A program made the position numbers and the translations under genes. The notes under the pieces are model-generated. The model was not told the DNA's origin. It saw nothing but the letters and a program-made list of their open reading frames with translations, and made no database searches. A stretch of 62,591 nt of DNA from a virus: positions 1 through 62,591 of IMG/VR virus record IMGVR_UViG_3300042691_020564. The stretch is one strand, 5' to 3'. Positions 55,801 through 62,591 of this stretch are shown here, one piece after another. How positions within the stretch are numbered: the first letter of the stretch is position 1; every line of letters starts with the position of its first letter.

Positions 55801-57498
55801 TTTACGGCAGGCGGTGCATTACCAGGAGGTATTTCTGGAACAGCAGTAAGTATTGCATACGGAAGCAATAACGGAGTTGGTACATGGGTGGTGATAGGAA
55901 ATACCGGAGCAACTGCTTATTCTACTAATGGTGGAGTTACATGGACTGCTGGCGGCAGTTTAGGAGCAGGAACATGGCAGTCAGTTGCCTACGGTCAGGG
56001 AAGATGGGTAGCAGTAGTTACTGGCGGCACAAGCACAAGCTATAGTATCGATGGTGGTGCTACATGGACAGCAGGAGGTTCTTTACCAGCCAGTTCAACA
56101 TGGAACAGCATTGCTTATGGTAAGAATAAATTTGTAGCAGTCAGTACAAGTGGTGCAGTTGATCCAGCATACTCGATAGACGGCGGAACGACCTGGAGTA
56201 ACAGCGGAGAGACTGGATATTTTGGATCCGGCACAGTTACCAGTGTTCACTACGGTCAAGGTGTATTTGTTGTAACACAATCAAGTAGTAATAACATGGT
56301 AAGTTCTGAAGATGGCTTAGTATGGACCACTAGAGCTATCACAAGAGGCAGCGGCACAGGAGCATTAGCAGCAATACAAGGTAATCCAAATTCATCGGGT
56401 ATCTGGGCTATCATTCCTAGCGCATCTACAACAGCAGCATCAAGTGCCATACTCGGTGCCACTGCAACTGCTAGAGCTTTTGTCGCAGACAATAAGATTT
56501 TTGCTATTAGAGTAGTAGATCCAGGATCTGCTTACTCTTCTGCACCTACAATCACTATTACAGATCCTAATAATATATATGAAGCACCTACTTCTGTAAG
56601 ATTGGGAGATGGTGTGTGCGCACAACCTAGTTTTATTGATAGAGGAACTGGATATGATTCGGCAATAGTTGAAGAAGACATAGGCGACGGCTATGCTAAT
56701 AATTTCCAAAGCGGAAGATTTATAGGCGTAAAGCGTTTAACAGACGTACCAAGAGCAGGTGCAAACGTAGTATTTGCTACACAGCCAAATACAGTTTATA
56801 AGTTAGTTCAAGTTCTATCTCAATCAGGCACACAAAATGGAGCTATAGCAGCATTCTTCCAGATATCACCTGATATGAGTGAATTTAACTCACCTGCAGA
56901 TTCTACAGCTATTACAACTAGAATTAGGTACAGCCAGGTGAGATTAACAGGACATGATTTCTTAGATATTGGCACAGGTAATTTTACAGAAACAAATTAT
57001 CCTGGATTACCAACACAAGTGCCAGTACAAGCTAACGAAACAGTTGACCTAAACGGGGGTCGTGTGTTCTATACATCCACTGACCAAGACGGTAACTTCC
57101 GTGTTGGCGAACTGTTTACTATTGAACAGTCAACTGGTGTTGCAACATTAAATGCTGATGCATTTAACATTGCAGGTCTTGCAGAACTATCACTAGGTAA
57201 CATTACATTGGGTGGAAATTCAGCAACAATTACTGAGTTTTCAACTGATCCATTCTTAACAGCTAACTCAGATAGTGTTGTACCTACCCAACGTGCTATC
57301 CGTGCATACATATCTGCACAGATTGGCGGCGGCGGTGCTGCACTAAACGTAAATAGCTTAGTGGCTGGATTTGTGTCTGTTTCAGGATCACAAATTACAA
57401 CAACAACAGGCGGTACTATCCAAATGAAGGCAGTCTTTAACTTCCGTTCAGGAGTTACAGGTTATCCAGTAGCTTGGAATTACTTCTTAAATAATTAA
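49828..57498 (+). CDS. giant modular fibre/adhesion protein 2
   Basis: 2,556 aa, paralogue of giant protein 1 with the same order of parts. Seven carbohydrate-binding-like repeats lie at residues 8-430 (e.g. WNVSTRYKLNDIVRYGGINY). A beta-helix-like region starts at about 524 (NNVYYVSTTGEDRPWPDCGA). Four copies of a helical unit, C-x-R-D-V-x-x-I-x-D/E, occur near 609, 913, 1160 and 1374; protein 1 has one degenerate copy. QVISDGIGAWVTNNGRAELV is at about 1511. BNR-like propeller repeats (YSTNGGVTWTAGG, YSIDGGATWTAGG, YSIDGGTTWS) lie at about 1884-2167. The tail GGRVFYTSTDQDGNFRVGEL is at about 2407. Extra modules explain the 700-residue difference. A long structural adhesin is inferred. Confidence 0.82.
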   Translation: MAEFKLGRIRFVWKGAWVTGTTYYKDDVVRFGGKVYLCQIGHTASANFNTDLDINPTKWNLMSDGQRWRDDWTISTVYEEGDLVKYGGTIYICIDGHTSAATAALGLESNSGDWNTFAEGTEWKGVWNVSTRYKLNDIVRYGGINYLCITGHTSAATTALGLEDATANWEVYSQGQEYRGTWINGTRYKLNDIVKYGAGLWICTTYHTAGSTFAGDSANWSQYVEGFEFENAWSSGTAYQPGDVVKYGGNNYVSKTQHTNANPVTSSVDWDLFSEGLSFQQTWSNSTSYKIGEVVTHGGNNYLAIADSPSNSYNITVATAASDRFTTSNTAGMMSGMTIRFTGTTFGGVFTTGRYYVKQVLGATQFTISTTSNGSTYNITADATGSMTATVSAEPPNTSYWTVISTGMNWRGEWTDDTEYNVGDTVRYGSSSYICILSHRSEADDGSTLGTQGGGQANSRPDLDNTGTYWNVVAVGSETSVLTTVGDMVYYGGAGPTRLPVGTEGQVLRVSSAGFPEWVTWGNTNNVYYVSTTGEDRPWPDCGATLDKPWKTIRYACEQVEKGPRNPNAQYLLELNRAFIQKEITAWIRYQITNNISPFTTTFDYDEYKCERDVGFIVDRLIWDLGHGGNLKMRSAALSFVGGFGEEGEFSATSENQTYVTLAAEADEGIAAYEYMKTLVGKVLANQAPTTVYQNVGQDSTAVVAQYIDTDYTAETGVTDTTDELIDLVITALTDQDSSNLPERVVPNNTINIRTGQYRETLPIIVPAETALVGDEVRSVNAGPAGSLVSKDDVKYSVGALGRLETVVGQIVLGSNVTESAGNTDVQNVAFPYASSVEETDIKRLVRVMQHQIDFKVGTTIMESSADPTGYNTSFLAGYKDARTLIKENKEFVKEELTAWIAQNYPSVKYSKTKCKRDVGYIVDAVCYDLTYTGKWATLTAGLAYFDGNGSTTLMIDSSEVAATAAAYSRLKTILQQIVANTTVTKSAGNTATQWTDSVNLTGGSVTTTDIGNYIDQIINIVQGDSTAGNTPQINVTDIATLNTFTSNNHGMLVGDAVIPRVTANGLTAGVKYWVVTTATNTFQLAANYGGSVLATFTNGTGLDIDLEVIDYPTAQNGNTSTTALITAAQTLDAAQETIVTNATSFISTNYPTLVYNTTKCQRDVRLILEAVMFDFMFNSNFQTRLAAYSYLRSSASDVFDLGQKAATRAAFAYVATQAAANVGGNATAQSRISTLMQMLDDIVYGATNEGSVCQTSIRSADWARLQLERNRDYIVSEITAWGAATYKTTVTAATAATDLFTCADTSWMQRNAAIRFTGSIFGGVNTGTTYYVQNVVSSTTFKISTTRNSNTALDITSNASGSMTVELYYDTVQCERDVERYIDALKFDLQYPGNYKSRLAARIYSNAVTGSLEEDMYYLRNGTGVRNQTLQGLTGDLLAPNSLGTSRVSAGAYCSLDPGWGPDDFRTWIIGRSPYVQNVTTFGTAAIGQKIDGALHNGGNDSIVSNDFTQVISDGIGAWVTNNGRAELVSVFTYYAHIGYLAENGGRIRGTNGNNSYGDFGSVAEGFDANETPILCQVDNKAYNATVGSVATDGINEIYQFEYDNAGSEYSEQTWSISGGGANAEVEQDDFRDDAVFQVRLLDNVDDSTTAPEADGNLGGFGYISNANTAQAGTTSSLTLAATDDEITGAYVGMKLIVTAGAGAGQVGIVSAYNAGTKVATVTKESTGASGWDHLVQGTAIVAPDASSTYIVEPRVAFTSPTYSSTSRTLATSQTFSDATFAPVFKVYTPISGTTSGSGTGATFTVVRKGVKYRAVDIVGSGTGYARLDTITLAGTNLGGTSTTNDITVTITAINSTTGAITAIEFTGVAAGGNFVAVASGSQTVQTSTNGANWSAATALSTSNWNGLAAGKLTVVETAGSFVIGRSYVITTLGNTVFTSIGAASNLVGTYFVATGAGSGTGTATPVANHLVAISSSTTVNAYSIDGGVSFTAGGALPGGISGTAVSIAYGSNNGVGTWVVIGNTGATAYSTNGGVTWTAGGSLGAGTWQSVAYGQGRWVAVVTGGTSTSYSIDGGATWTAGGSLPASSTWNSIAYGKNKFVAVSTSGAVDPAYSIDGGTTWSNSGETGYFGSGTVTSVHYGQGVFVVTQSSSNNMVSSEDGLVWTTRAITRGSGTGALAAIQGNPNSSGIWAIIPSASTTAASSAILGATATARAFVADNKIFAIRVVDPGSAYSSAPTITITDPNNIYEAPTSVRLGDGVCAQPSFIDRGTGYDSAIVEEDIGDGYANNFQSGRFIGVKRLTDVPRAGANVVFATQPNTVYKLVQVLSQSGTQNGAIAAFFQISPDMSEFNSPADSTAITTRIRYSQVRLTGHDFLDIGTGNFTETNYPGLPTQVPVQANETVDLNGGRVFYTSTDQDGNFRVGELFTIEQSTGVATLNADAFNIAGLAELSLGNITLGGNSATITEFSTDPFLTANSDSVVPTQRAIRAYISAQIGGGGAALNVNSLVAGFVSVSGSQITTTTGGTIQMKAVFNFRSGVTGYPVAWNYFLNN

Positions 57499-57511
57499 AC
57501 GGAGACTATAA

Positions 57512-57841
57512 ATGGCAACAGGAAGATTAGGCACAGCCAATATTACAACAACCGCAGATACTACTGTGTACACAGTACCTGCAACAACTTTTGCAGTAGT
57601 AACTGTGAACGTTGTTAATCGCAGTGCAAGTGCAAACGCTAGTATAAGAATTGCGGTAGCTTCATCGGCTACACCTACTACAGCTGAATATATTGAATAT
57701 GATTCAGCACTAGTACCTAACGGTGTTTTAGAAAGAACAGGTATTGTAATGGACGCTGGCAAACTATTAGTAGTGCAGACACCAACTGCTACACCTACTT
57801 TGAGTGTAGTAGTGTTTGGCATAGAAACATCAACAGCATAA
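57512..57841 (+). CDS. small beta-sandwich-like virion protein
   Basis: 109 aa: MATGRLGTANITTTADTTVY, TVPATTFAVVTVNVVNRSAS, ASIRIAVASSATPT, YDSALVPNGVLERTGIVMDA, GKLLVVQT. Same size and strand plan as the proteins at 40137 and 43534, including an edge strand before GIVMDAGKLLVV. It follows giant protein 2 by 13 nt with a GGAG ribosome site. Probably a fibre-associated accessory protein; function unproven. Confidence 0.65.
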   Translation: MATGRLGTANITTTADTTVYTVPATTFAVVTVNVVNRSASANASIRIAVASSATPTTAEYIEYDSALVPNGVLERTGIVMDAGKLLVVQTPTATPTLSVVVFGIETSTA

Positions 57842-57853
57842 GGCGGGTAAATT

Positions 57854-58837
57854 ATGGGAAGAAGAACCAGCGGTGGCCAAGTAGGTCTTGAAAAAATTGG
57901 ATTGGTCCAGGCCAATGCCGCCACTCTAACAACAACACAGACCAATGCTAATCTAACGTTGGATCCTAACGGTACTGGCGTAGTTCAGGTTAATTCTGAT
58001 ACGATGCATGATGGTACACTTACCATGATGAACCAAGCAGGTATTAGATTTAGAGAAGCTACTGCTAATGGAACCAACTACATACAAGTACAGGCTGCTA
58101 GCAATATGGCAGCGAACTACACGATAACATGGCCAGCAGCAGTTGCATCTTCAAGCGGATTTGTTTTAAGCTCCGACACCAGCGGCAATTTAAGTTGGTC
58201 GTCGGCAGGTGGAAATATTGCTGTAAGTGATCCGGGAGCTTCTGCTACAGTGCATTATCCGTTATTTGACACAGCTAGCGGGTCACTGCCTACTACATTA
58301 GCACCTAAAGCTAGAACAAATCTTTCTTTTGTACCAAGCACAGGTGAACTAATCAGTACTATTGCTACTCATCCGACTTTAAGAGGTAGTACAAGCAACA
58401 GCGGAACAATTACTATTAATGGCACAAGTTCGGCTACAAAAGCTACAGCCAGTGTGCTGATGACAGACAACGTAGCATCGTCTACAGTAGGTACTGGTAC
58501 ATTAGTTGTTACAGGAGGTGTTGGAATTAGCGGACAAATTACAGCAGCTACCATTGTTGAAACATCTAGTGTAGTGTTTAAGACCAACATTGAACCTCTC
58601 GAAAATGCGTTAGATACTGTGTTAAAATTAGTTGGAGTAACCTATGACAGACGAGATACAAAGCAACATGAAGCAGGTTTGATCGCTGAACAGGTATTTA
58701 AATATGCTCCAGATTTAGTAAGTTTAGATACAAAAGGTAAGCCTTATGGAATTAAATATACAAAAATCACAGCTTATCTTGTAGAAGCAATTAAAGAATT
58801 AAAGTCACAATTGGAAGAATTAAAGAGTTCTAGATAA
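57854..58837 (+). CDS. tail fibre protein with S74-type intramolecular chaperone
   Basis: 327 aa. The N-terminal part has fibre-shaft repeats (TNANLTLDPNGTGVVQVNS, TLMNQAGIRFREATANGTNY). The last 90 residues are an S74/intramolecular chaperone domain: VVFKTNIEPLENALDTVLKL, VGVTYDRRDTKQHEAGLIAE, QVFKYAPDLVSLDTKG, YTKITAYLVEAIKELKSQL. The expected Ser-Lys dyad with five-residue spacing fits S238 and K243, so the domain should trimerise the fibre and cut itself off just before S238. The product would be a trimeric fibre of about 237 residues per chain. The next gene starts on the last base of its stop. Confidence 0.85.
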   Translation: MGRRTSGGQVGLEKIGLVQANAATLTTTQTNANLTLDPNGTGVVQVNSDTMHDGTLTMMNQAGIRFREATANGTNYIQVQAASNMAANYTITWPAAVASSSGFVLSSDTSGNLSWSSAGGNIAVSDPGASATVHYPLFDTASGSLPTTLAPKARTNLSFVPSTGELISTIATHPTLRGSTSNSGTITINGTSSATKATASVLMTDNVASSTVGTGTLVVTGGVGISGQITAATIVETSSVVFKTNIEPLENALDTVLKLVGVTYDRRDTKQHEAGLIAEQVFKYAPDLVSLDTKGKPYGIKYTKITAYLVEAIKELKSQLEELKSSR

Positions 58838-59871
58838 TGGCAACATTAAAAAATACCAACTTAATCGGTACCGGTTTTATTCAATATCCGGCAGGCACAA
58901 CCGCTCAACGCCCGTCGCTTACAGCCAGCGATAGAGCTATTAGATTTAATACAGATAACGATGCCAACGGTAGAAGAATTGGTATGGAAGTATGGAACGG
59001 ATCTTCATGGACACAGATGGCTGTAGAACAAGATTCCAGTATACGACCAACTATTATTTCATTTAATGCCACAGGACCTGCTACATTTAATGTACCTACA
59101 GGTGTAGAACGTGTTCATGTTTTGGTTATCGGCGGTGGAGGTGGCGGCGGCGTTTTGGGTGGTGGCGGTGGAGCCGGAGGATTTGTAGAAGTTACTGATT
59201 TTCCAGTGACTCCTGGAGGTACTGTGCCTGTTGTAGTCGGCACTGGAGGACCAGGTAGCGATGGTACAATTTCAAATAAAAATGGCGCTAATTCTTCATT
59301 CGGCACACTAATAGCCTACGGCGGCGGTGGCGGATCAGGCCATCCGGGAAATGGTTATGGTGGAGGAGGCGCAGGCCGCCCCGGAGCGTCCGGAGGAGGT
59401 GCAGCATATACACACCCAGGTGGCCCAGGATCAGCTAATGATTATCCCACAGGTAGACAAGGATGGCCCGGAGGTGACGCACCAGGAAGCCCTCCACATG
59501 CTATGGGCGGTGGAGGTGGCGCCAGCAGTCAAGGATATCCAGGATTCGGATACGGTCGTGGAGGTATGGGTGGAATGGGAGCTGCAAGCGCCATAACAGG
59601 AACCTTAAAATGGTATGCCGGCGGTGGTGGTGGCGGTGGACATGGCCCGCAATCGAGTGGCGGCTTTGGCGGCGTCGGAGGCGGTGGATCAGGATCAGGA
59701 ACCACTGCGTTTGAAGACGGTGTTTTCAGGCAATGGAATAGGGGATACGGACCTCCAAGTCCGGGAGCTAAGAATACAGGTGGTGGCGGTGGTGGCGGCG
59801 GCCACACTGGTAGTAATCCATACGGCGGTGGCGGTAACGGCGGCCCCGGGATAGTTATAGTACGTTTTTAA
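58837..59871 (+). CDS. glycine-rich adhesin-like protein, one Gly-rich domain
   Basis: 344 aa. An N-terminal fibre-tip-like part (FIQYPAGTTAQRPSLTASDR, AIRFNTDNDANGRRIGMEVW) is followed by one glycine-rich domain: it opens with FNATGPATFNVPTGVERVHV, LVIGGGGGGG and ends GGPGIVIVRF. The interior is loops with runs of five to eight glycines. Domains of this kind can pack polyglycine helices, as in T4-group gp38 adhesins, where the loops between Gly runs contact the host. Whether this is a receptor-binding tip is inferred. It overlaps the S74 fibre gene by one base, so it may assemble on that fibre. Confidence 0.75.
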   Translation: MATLKNTNLIGTGFIQYPAGTTAQRPSLTASDRAIRFNTDNDANGRRIGMEVWNGSSWTQMAVEQDSSIRPTIISFNATGPATFNVPTGVERVHVLVIGGGGGGGVLGGGGGAGGFVEVTDFPVTPGGTVPVVVGTGGPGSDGTISNKNGANSSFGTLIAYGGGGGSGHPGNGYGGGGAGRPGASGGGAAYTHPGGPGSANDYPTGRQGWPGGDAPGSPPHAMGGGGGASSQGYPGFGYGRGGMGGMGAASAITGTLKWYAGGGGGGGHGPQSSGGFGGVGGGGSGSGTTAFEDGVFRQWNRGYGPPSPGAKNTGGGGGGGGHTGSNPYGGGGNGGPGIVIVRF

Positions 59872-59887
59872 AAGTAGATAAGAAAAA

Positions 59888-61855
59888 ATGGCAATATTAA
59901 ATTCACCAACAACAATAGCATCTCCTGCAACAGGATCAACAATGGTGCCTAGCGGTACGGCAGCACAGGCTCCAACTGTTACATCCACATTAGTATCATT
60001 CACATCAACTGGACCCGGAACTTGGTCAGTGCCTTCGGGCGTATCTGAAGTAGAAGTATTAATAGTTGCCGGTGGCGGTGGTGGTGGTGGTGGAAACCCC
60101 AGCGCAGACGGCAATGGCGGAGGCGGCGCTGGTGGTATTGTTTATGCTCAACATTTTCCAGTTACTCCCGGCGGCACCGTTTCTTATAATGTAGGAACCG
60201 GAGGAGCAGCTGGTCCAGACAGTAACGGTGCTGGATTAAAAGGAGGCAATGGCGGAAATAGCTCATTTGGATCTTTAACCGCTATTGGCGGTGGTGGCGG
60301 CGGCAACGGTCAAGGTGCAACAGGTCATTTACTAGCAGGCGGTTCAGGTGGCGGCGCCAGTTGTTCGGGAGGACCGCCTTCTAGCTCAGCACCATTTGCG
60401 GGAGGTCCCGGCATACAAACGTCATTCTTTCCCAGTACAACTACAGCTAGAGGATTTGGACATCCCGGAGGGGATGCTTTTCCGGGGAATGGCCCGGGCG
60501 GTGGCGGCGGGGGAGGCGGAGGTGCTGGCGAACGTGGAGCCAGCACAGTAGGAAGGAGTGTTGGGGGCGGTAAGGGCGGCGACGGGTTGGCGTTTAACAT
60601 CACAGGTTCCCTGGCATATTATGGTGGCGGTGGTGGTGGTGGAACTTGGTTTTCTCCTGGTGGCGCTGGTGGCTTAGGTGGCGGTGGTCCAGGAGGACAA
60701 CGGTCTCCGGGCCCTGTAGCAGGAACGGCAGGAAGTACAAACACCGGTGGTGGTGGTGGAGGCAGCGGAGCTTCTTTAGCAGGTGCAGGTGGTCCAGGAG
60801 TTATTCATTTAAGATATCGCACAATAAATTCAGAAACGATAACCGGATATACTAGATTTAATACATCTACTGCTAGATTAGAAGAAGCAGACGCAAGAGG
60901 TTTCAAATCTGCAGGTGTTACCGGCACAACTGGATCAAAGGGTAGAACAGTTGTAAGCTTTACATCTACAGGACCTGCAACATTTAGTGTGCCTTCAGGT
61001 ATAACAGAAGTTGAAGTTTTAGTGGTTGGTGGTGGTGGGGCTGGCGGAACCATTGGAGGTGGCGGTGGAGGCGGTGGAATCGTCTATAACAGATCATTTC
61101 CAGTAACTCCTGGAGGAACTGTGGCAGTTACAGTTGGCGCAGGTGGAACATCTGGCGGTAATCACCCAGCTCCTAACGGCAATCCTGGAGGAAATAGCAC
61201 ATTCGGAACACACACTGCGTTAGGAGGCGGAGGTGGCGGCAGTTGGGGTACATACACTCCAAGTCCAGGAGGCAGCGGCGCAGGAGGTTGCGGACAACCA
61301 AGTGGTTCTACCAACGGTGGAACGGCTCAACAACCCGGCCAATCGAATCCCGGTGGTACACAATACGGTTATCCAGGAGCGTCTAGCGGACAGGCTGACG
61401 GTTCTGGTGGTGCAGGACCAGACTACCACTATGAACCTGGTTCAGGAAACTGGTCTGGTGGAGGTGGTGGTGGTGCTGGCGGTGCCGGCGGATATTGGAT
61501 AGATCGAGAAGATGCGATAGGAAATGCTCTAACTAATACATCAACTTTCACAGCAGCAGGACGAAGAGGCGGTGTTGGAAGATCATTTGATATTACAGGC
61601 AGAAACGTATTTTATGGTGGTGGCGGTGGAGGTGGCACTCACAATAGTGGAGTGACAACACCGGTAAATTCAGCTCAGGGCGGTCAAGGAGGTGGTGGCA
61701 AAGGAGGATCTTTTGATTACGAATTTGCGCCAAACGGTAGAGGTGAACCAGGAACAACTAACACCGGTGGTGGTGGTGGCGGTGGTTGGTATACAGGTAC
61801 TGGAACGTCTAATGGTGGAGACGGCGGCCCTGGAATAGTTATTGTAAGGTATTGA
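59888..61855 (+). CDS. glycine-rich adhesin-like protein, two Gly-rich domains
   Basis: 655 aa. Two tandem copies of the glycine-rich domain of the preceding gene. The first runs from about residue 36 (LVSFTSTGPGTWSVPSGVSE, VEVLIVAGGGG) to about 313 (GGPGVIHLRY). The second runs from about 355 (VVSFTSTGPATFSVPSGITE, VEVLVVGGGG) to the end (GGPGIVIVRY). A short tip unit (ITGYTRFNTSTARLEEADAR) separates them. A PVTPGG-T-strand occurs once in each. Spacer loops differ strongly between copies, as expected for receptor-contact loops. The protein probably arose by duplication of the 58837 type. Adhesion role inferred. Confidence 0.75.
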   Translation: MAILNSPTTIASPATGSTMVPSGTAAQAPTVTSTLVSFTSTGPGTWSVPSGVSEVEVLIVAGGGGGGGGNPSADGNGGGGAGGIVYAQHFPVTPGGTVSYNVGTGGAAGPDSNGAGLKGGNGGNSSFGSLTAIGGGGGGNGQGATGHLLAGGSGGGASCSGGPPSSSAPFAGGPGIQTSFFPSTTTARGFGHPGGDAFPGNGPGGGGGGGGGAGERGASTVGRSVGGGKGGDGLAFNITGSLAYYGGGGGGGTWFSPGGAGGLGGGGPGGQRSPGPVAGTAGSTNTGGGGGGSGASLAGAGGPGVIHLRYRTINSETITGYTRFNTSTARLEEADARGFKSAGVTGTTGSKGRTVVSFTSTGPATFSVPSGITEVEVLVVGGGGAGGTIGGGGGGGGIVYNRSFPVTPGGTVAVTVGAGGTSGGNHPAPNGNPGGNSTFGTHTALGGGGGGSWGTYTPSPGGSGAGGCGQPSGSTNGGTAQQPGQSNPGGTQYGYPGASSGQADGSGGAGPDYHYEPGSGNWSGGGGGGAGGAGGYWIDREDAIGNALTNTSTFTAAGRRGGVGRSFDITGRNVFYGGGGGGGTHNSGVTTPVNSAQGGQGGGGKGGSFDYEFAPNGRGEPGTTNTGGGGGGGWYTGTGTSNGGDGGPGIVIVRY

Positions 61856-61856
61856 T

Positions 61857-62066
61857 ATGGCGTACAGTGAAGAAATAAAACAAGGACTAAGACACAATCA
61901 AGCCGAACCAGAAAGTTATATTTGGCTATCAGACGGAAAGACCTTATTCAGAGCACCAGCAGCTGAACTAAACGGTTCTGTGAATGCAGAACAAAAATTT
62001 TTAGCTGCCAAAGTTCTATTTGAAAATGGAAATAAAGACGTATATATTACTGATCTTACTCAGTAG
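61857..62066 (+). CDS. small unrecognised protein at the end of the fibre locus
   Basis: 69 aa: MAYSEEIKQGLRHNQAEPES, YIWLSDGKTLFRAPAAELNG, SVNAEQKFLAAKVLFENGNK, DVYITDLTQ. Mixed helix and strand, no known motif. It starts 1 nt after the stop of the large glycine-rich gene and has no ribosome site of its own. Its last 11 nt overlap the end of the convergent halogenase-like gene. Function unknown. Confidence 0.6.
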   Translation: MAYSEEIKQGLRHNQAEPESYIWLSDGKTLFRAPAAELNGSVNAEQKFLAAKVLFENGNKDVYITDLTQ

Positions 62067-62591
62067 TATGTATGTGTGTTCTTAAATATTGATATAACGT
62101 TGGTTCCTTTTCAGCCAACTCTTTCCAACGTTTTTTCCGCATTTCCATTTTAGTAAAACTATCAAAAAATCTCTTTCTGAAATCAGTTTTACTGTGGAAC
62201 TGTCTTTTTATCACATCAATCCTGTCGATAATATGCCTGTTCATTCCTGTTGAAATAAAAGTTATACCATAGTTTAAATCAAGTTGTCCGGTAAACATCT
62301 TTCTATCTTGGAAATCAAAAAAACCTACACTCGAGGTCGGAGCTAGATCAGGCATAGTTTTGTCATAAACTCTTTCTCCGTTGGCAATCCAATAAGCAGA
62401 ATCATGTCTATTACTTAGAGCGTAGTGCAAGGCTACAAACTCTGCAAAGTTTTGGAACATACCTCTGACAGCAGTGTTATAGGCATCTTTATCCCATTGC
62501 GTAACTGTACCCGGTAATAAGGTTTTACATAATTTTTCTAAGAAATGATGTACCGAAAATAATCCGTTACTTTCTAAAGGTTCAATAAATC
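62056..62591 (-). CDS. flavin-dependent tryptophan-halogenase-like protein, C-terminal part only
   Basis: 177 codons are in the window; the N-terminal part lies beyond position 62591. The frame reads through 62460 without a stop, so the ATG there is internal. The first visible residues, FIEPLESNGLFSVHHFLEKL, match the EPLE-S-x-G block of flavin-dependent tryptophan halogenases, where the Glu is catalytic and the following residues bind the halide. MFQNFAEFVALHYALSNRHD, SAYWIANGERVYD are the usual next block. The FAD-binding GxGxxG and the K and WxWxIP motifs should lie outside. The C-terminal 50 residues are basic and helical. Such genes are known in T4-like cyanophages (VirX1 of phage Syn10 is an active halogenase). 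Substrate unknown. Confidence 0.82.
   Translation of the reverse strand, partial: FIEPLESNGLFSVHHFLEKLCKTLLPGTVTQWDKDAYNTAVRGMFQNFAEFVALHYALSNRHDSAYWIANGERVYDKTMPDLAPTSSVGFFDFQDRKMFTGQLDLNYGITFISTGMNRHIIDRIDVIKRQFHSKTDFRKRFFDSFTKMEMRKKRWKELAEKEPTLYQYLRTHIHTTE

Noticed and set aside
59529-60114. Proline-rich minus-strand frames opposite the glycine-rich genes
   Set aside because: Mirror images of GGN repeats with no ribosome sites and no independent coding signal.
59300-61800. Short regularly spaced repeats that could suggest a CRISPR array
   Set aside because: The repeats are GGN codons in frame within glycine-rich genes; there is no constant repeat/unique spacer pattern.

Overview
This window is part of the genome of a T4-like myovirus (contractile-tailed phage). 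The evidence is a nearly complete set of T4-type virion genes: baseplate wedge and hub proteins (gp48, gp53, gp5, gp25, gp6 types), portal gp20, prohead protease gp21, scaffold gp22 and capsid gp23. With them are the T4 late sigma factor gp55 and the recombination nuclease pair gp47/gp46. The style of the structural genes (giant modular fibre proteins, small beta-rich virion proteins, a tryptophan-halogenase-like gene, no hub lysozyme domain) resembles aquatic, cyanophage-like T4 relatives more than enteric T4. No gene identifies the host. No tRNA, CRISPR array, IS element or integrase was seen.

Layout. 1-20180 (minus strand) is a baseplate operon read right to left: gp48-like, gp53-like, a probable hub protein, gp5-like spike, gp25-like, gp6-like, then one open frame of at least 3,624 codons that leaves the window. 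20181-20264 is a divergent promoter region. 20265-24589 (plus) holds gp55, gp47, gp46, a small AT-hook-like protein and a GIY-YIG protein. 24590-25079 has no gene and is packed with hairpins; I propose a large structured RNA. 25080-27755 (plus) holds three proteins of unknown function whose N-termini look like capsid-targeting sequences. 27752-28830 (minus) holds a gp26-type tail assembly gene and a 70-codon frame in the -1 phase, with a slippery run and an 11-bp hairpin between them. 28900-38555 (plus) holds the probable tape measure, then the head module: gp20, a small conserved protein, a DUF115/MptE-like protein, an acidic core protein, gp21, gp22, gp23, a strong terminator and a small conserved protein. 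38644-62066 (plus) is a 23-kb virion surface and fibre locus with two paralogous giant proteins (1,845 and 2,556 aa), two mid-size paralogues, an S74-chaperone fibre protein and two glycine-rich adhesin-like proteins. At the right edge, on the minus strand, is the C-terminal part of a flavin-dependent tryptophan-halogenase-like protein.

How it works together. gp55 should direct the host RNA polymerase to late promoters of the T4 type (TATAAATA). Exact copies sit at 42355 (+) and 28868 (-), and 7-of-8 variants precede several other late operons. gp46/gp47 would supply recombination-dependent replication. gp20, gp21, gp22, gp23 and the core proteins build and mature the head. The left operon builds the baseplate, the 28-31 kb genes build the tail tube length system, and the right 23 kb supplies host-recognition structures rich in sugar-binding-like and glycine-rich modules.

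The best leads are the probable programmed -1 frameshift in the gp26-type gene, the roughly 450-nt structured RNA candidate, the capsid-targeting-like leaders, the viral halogenase and the modular expansion of the giant fibre proteins. All calls come from reading the sequence; no database search was run.
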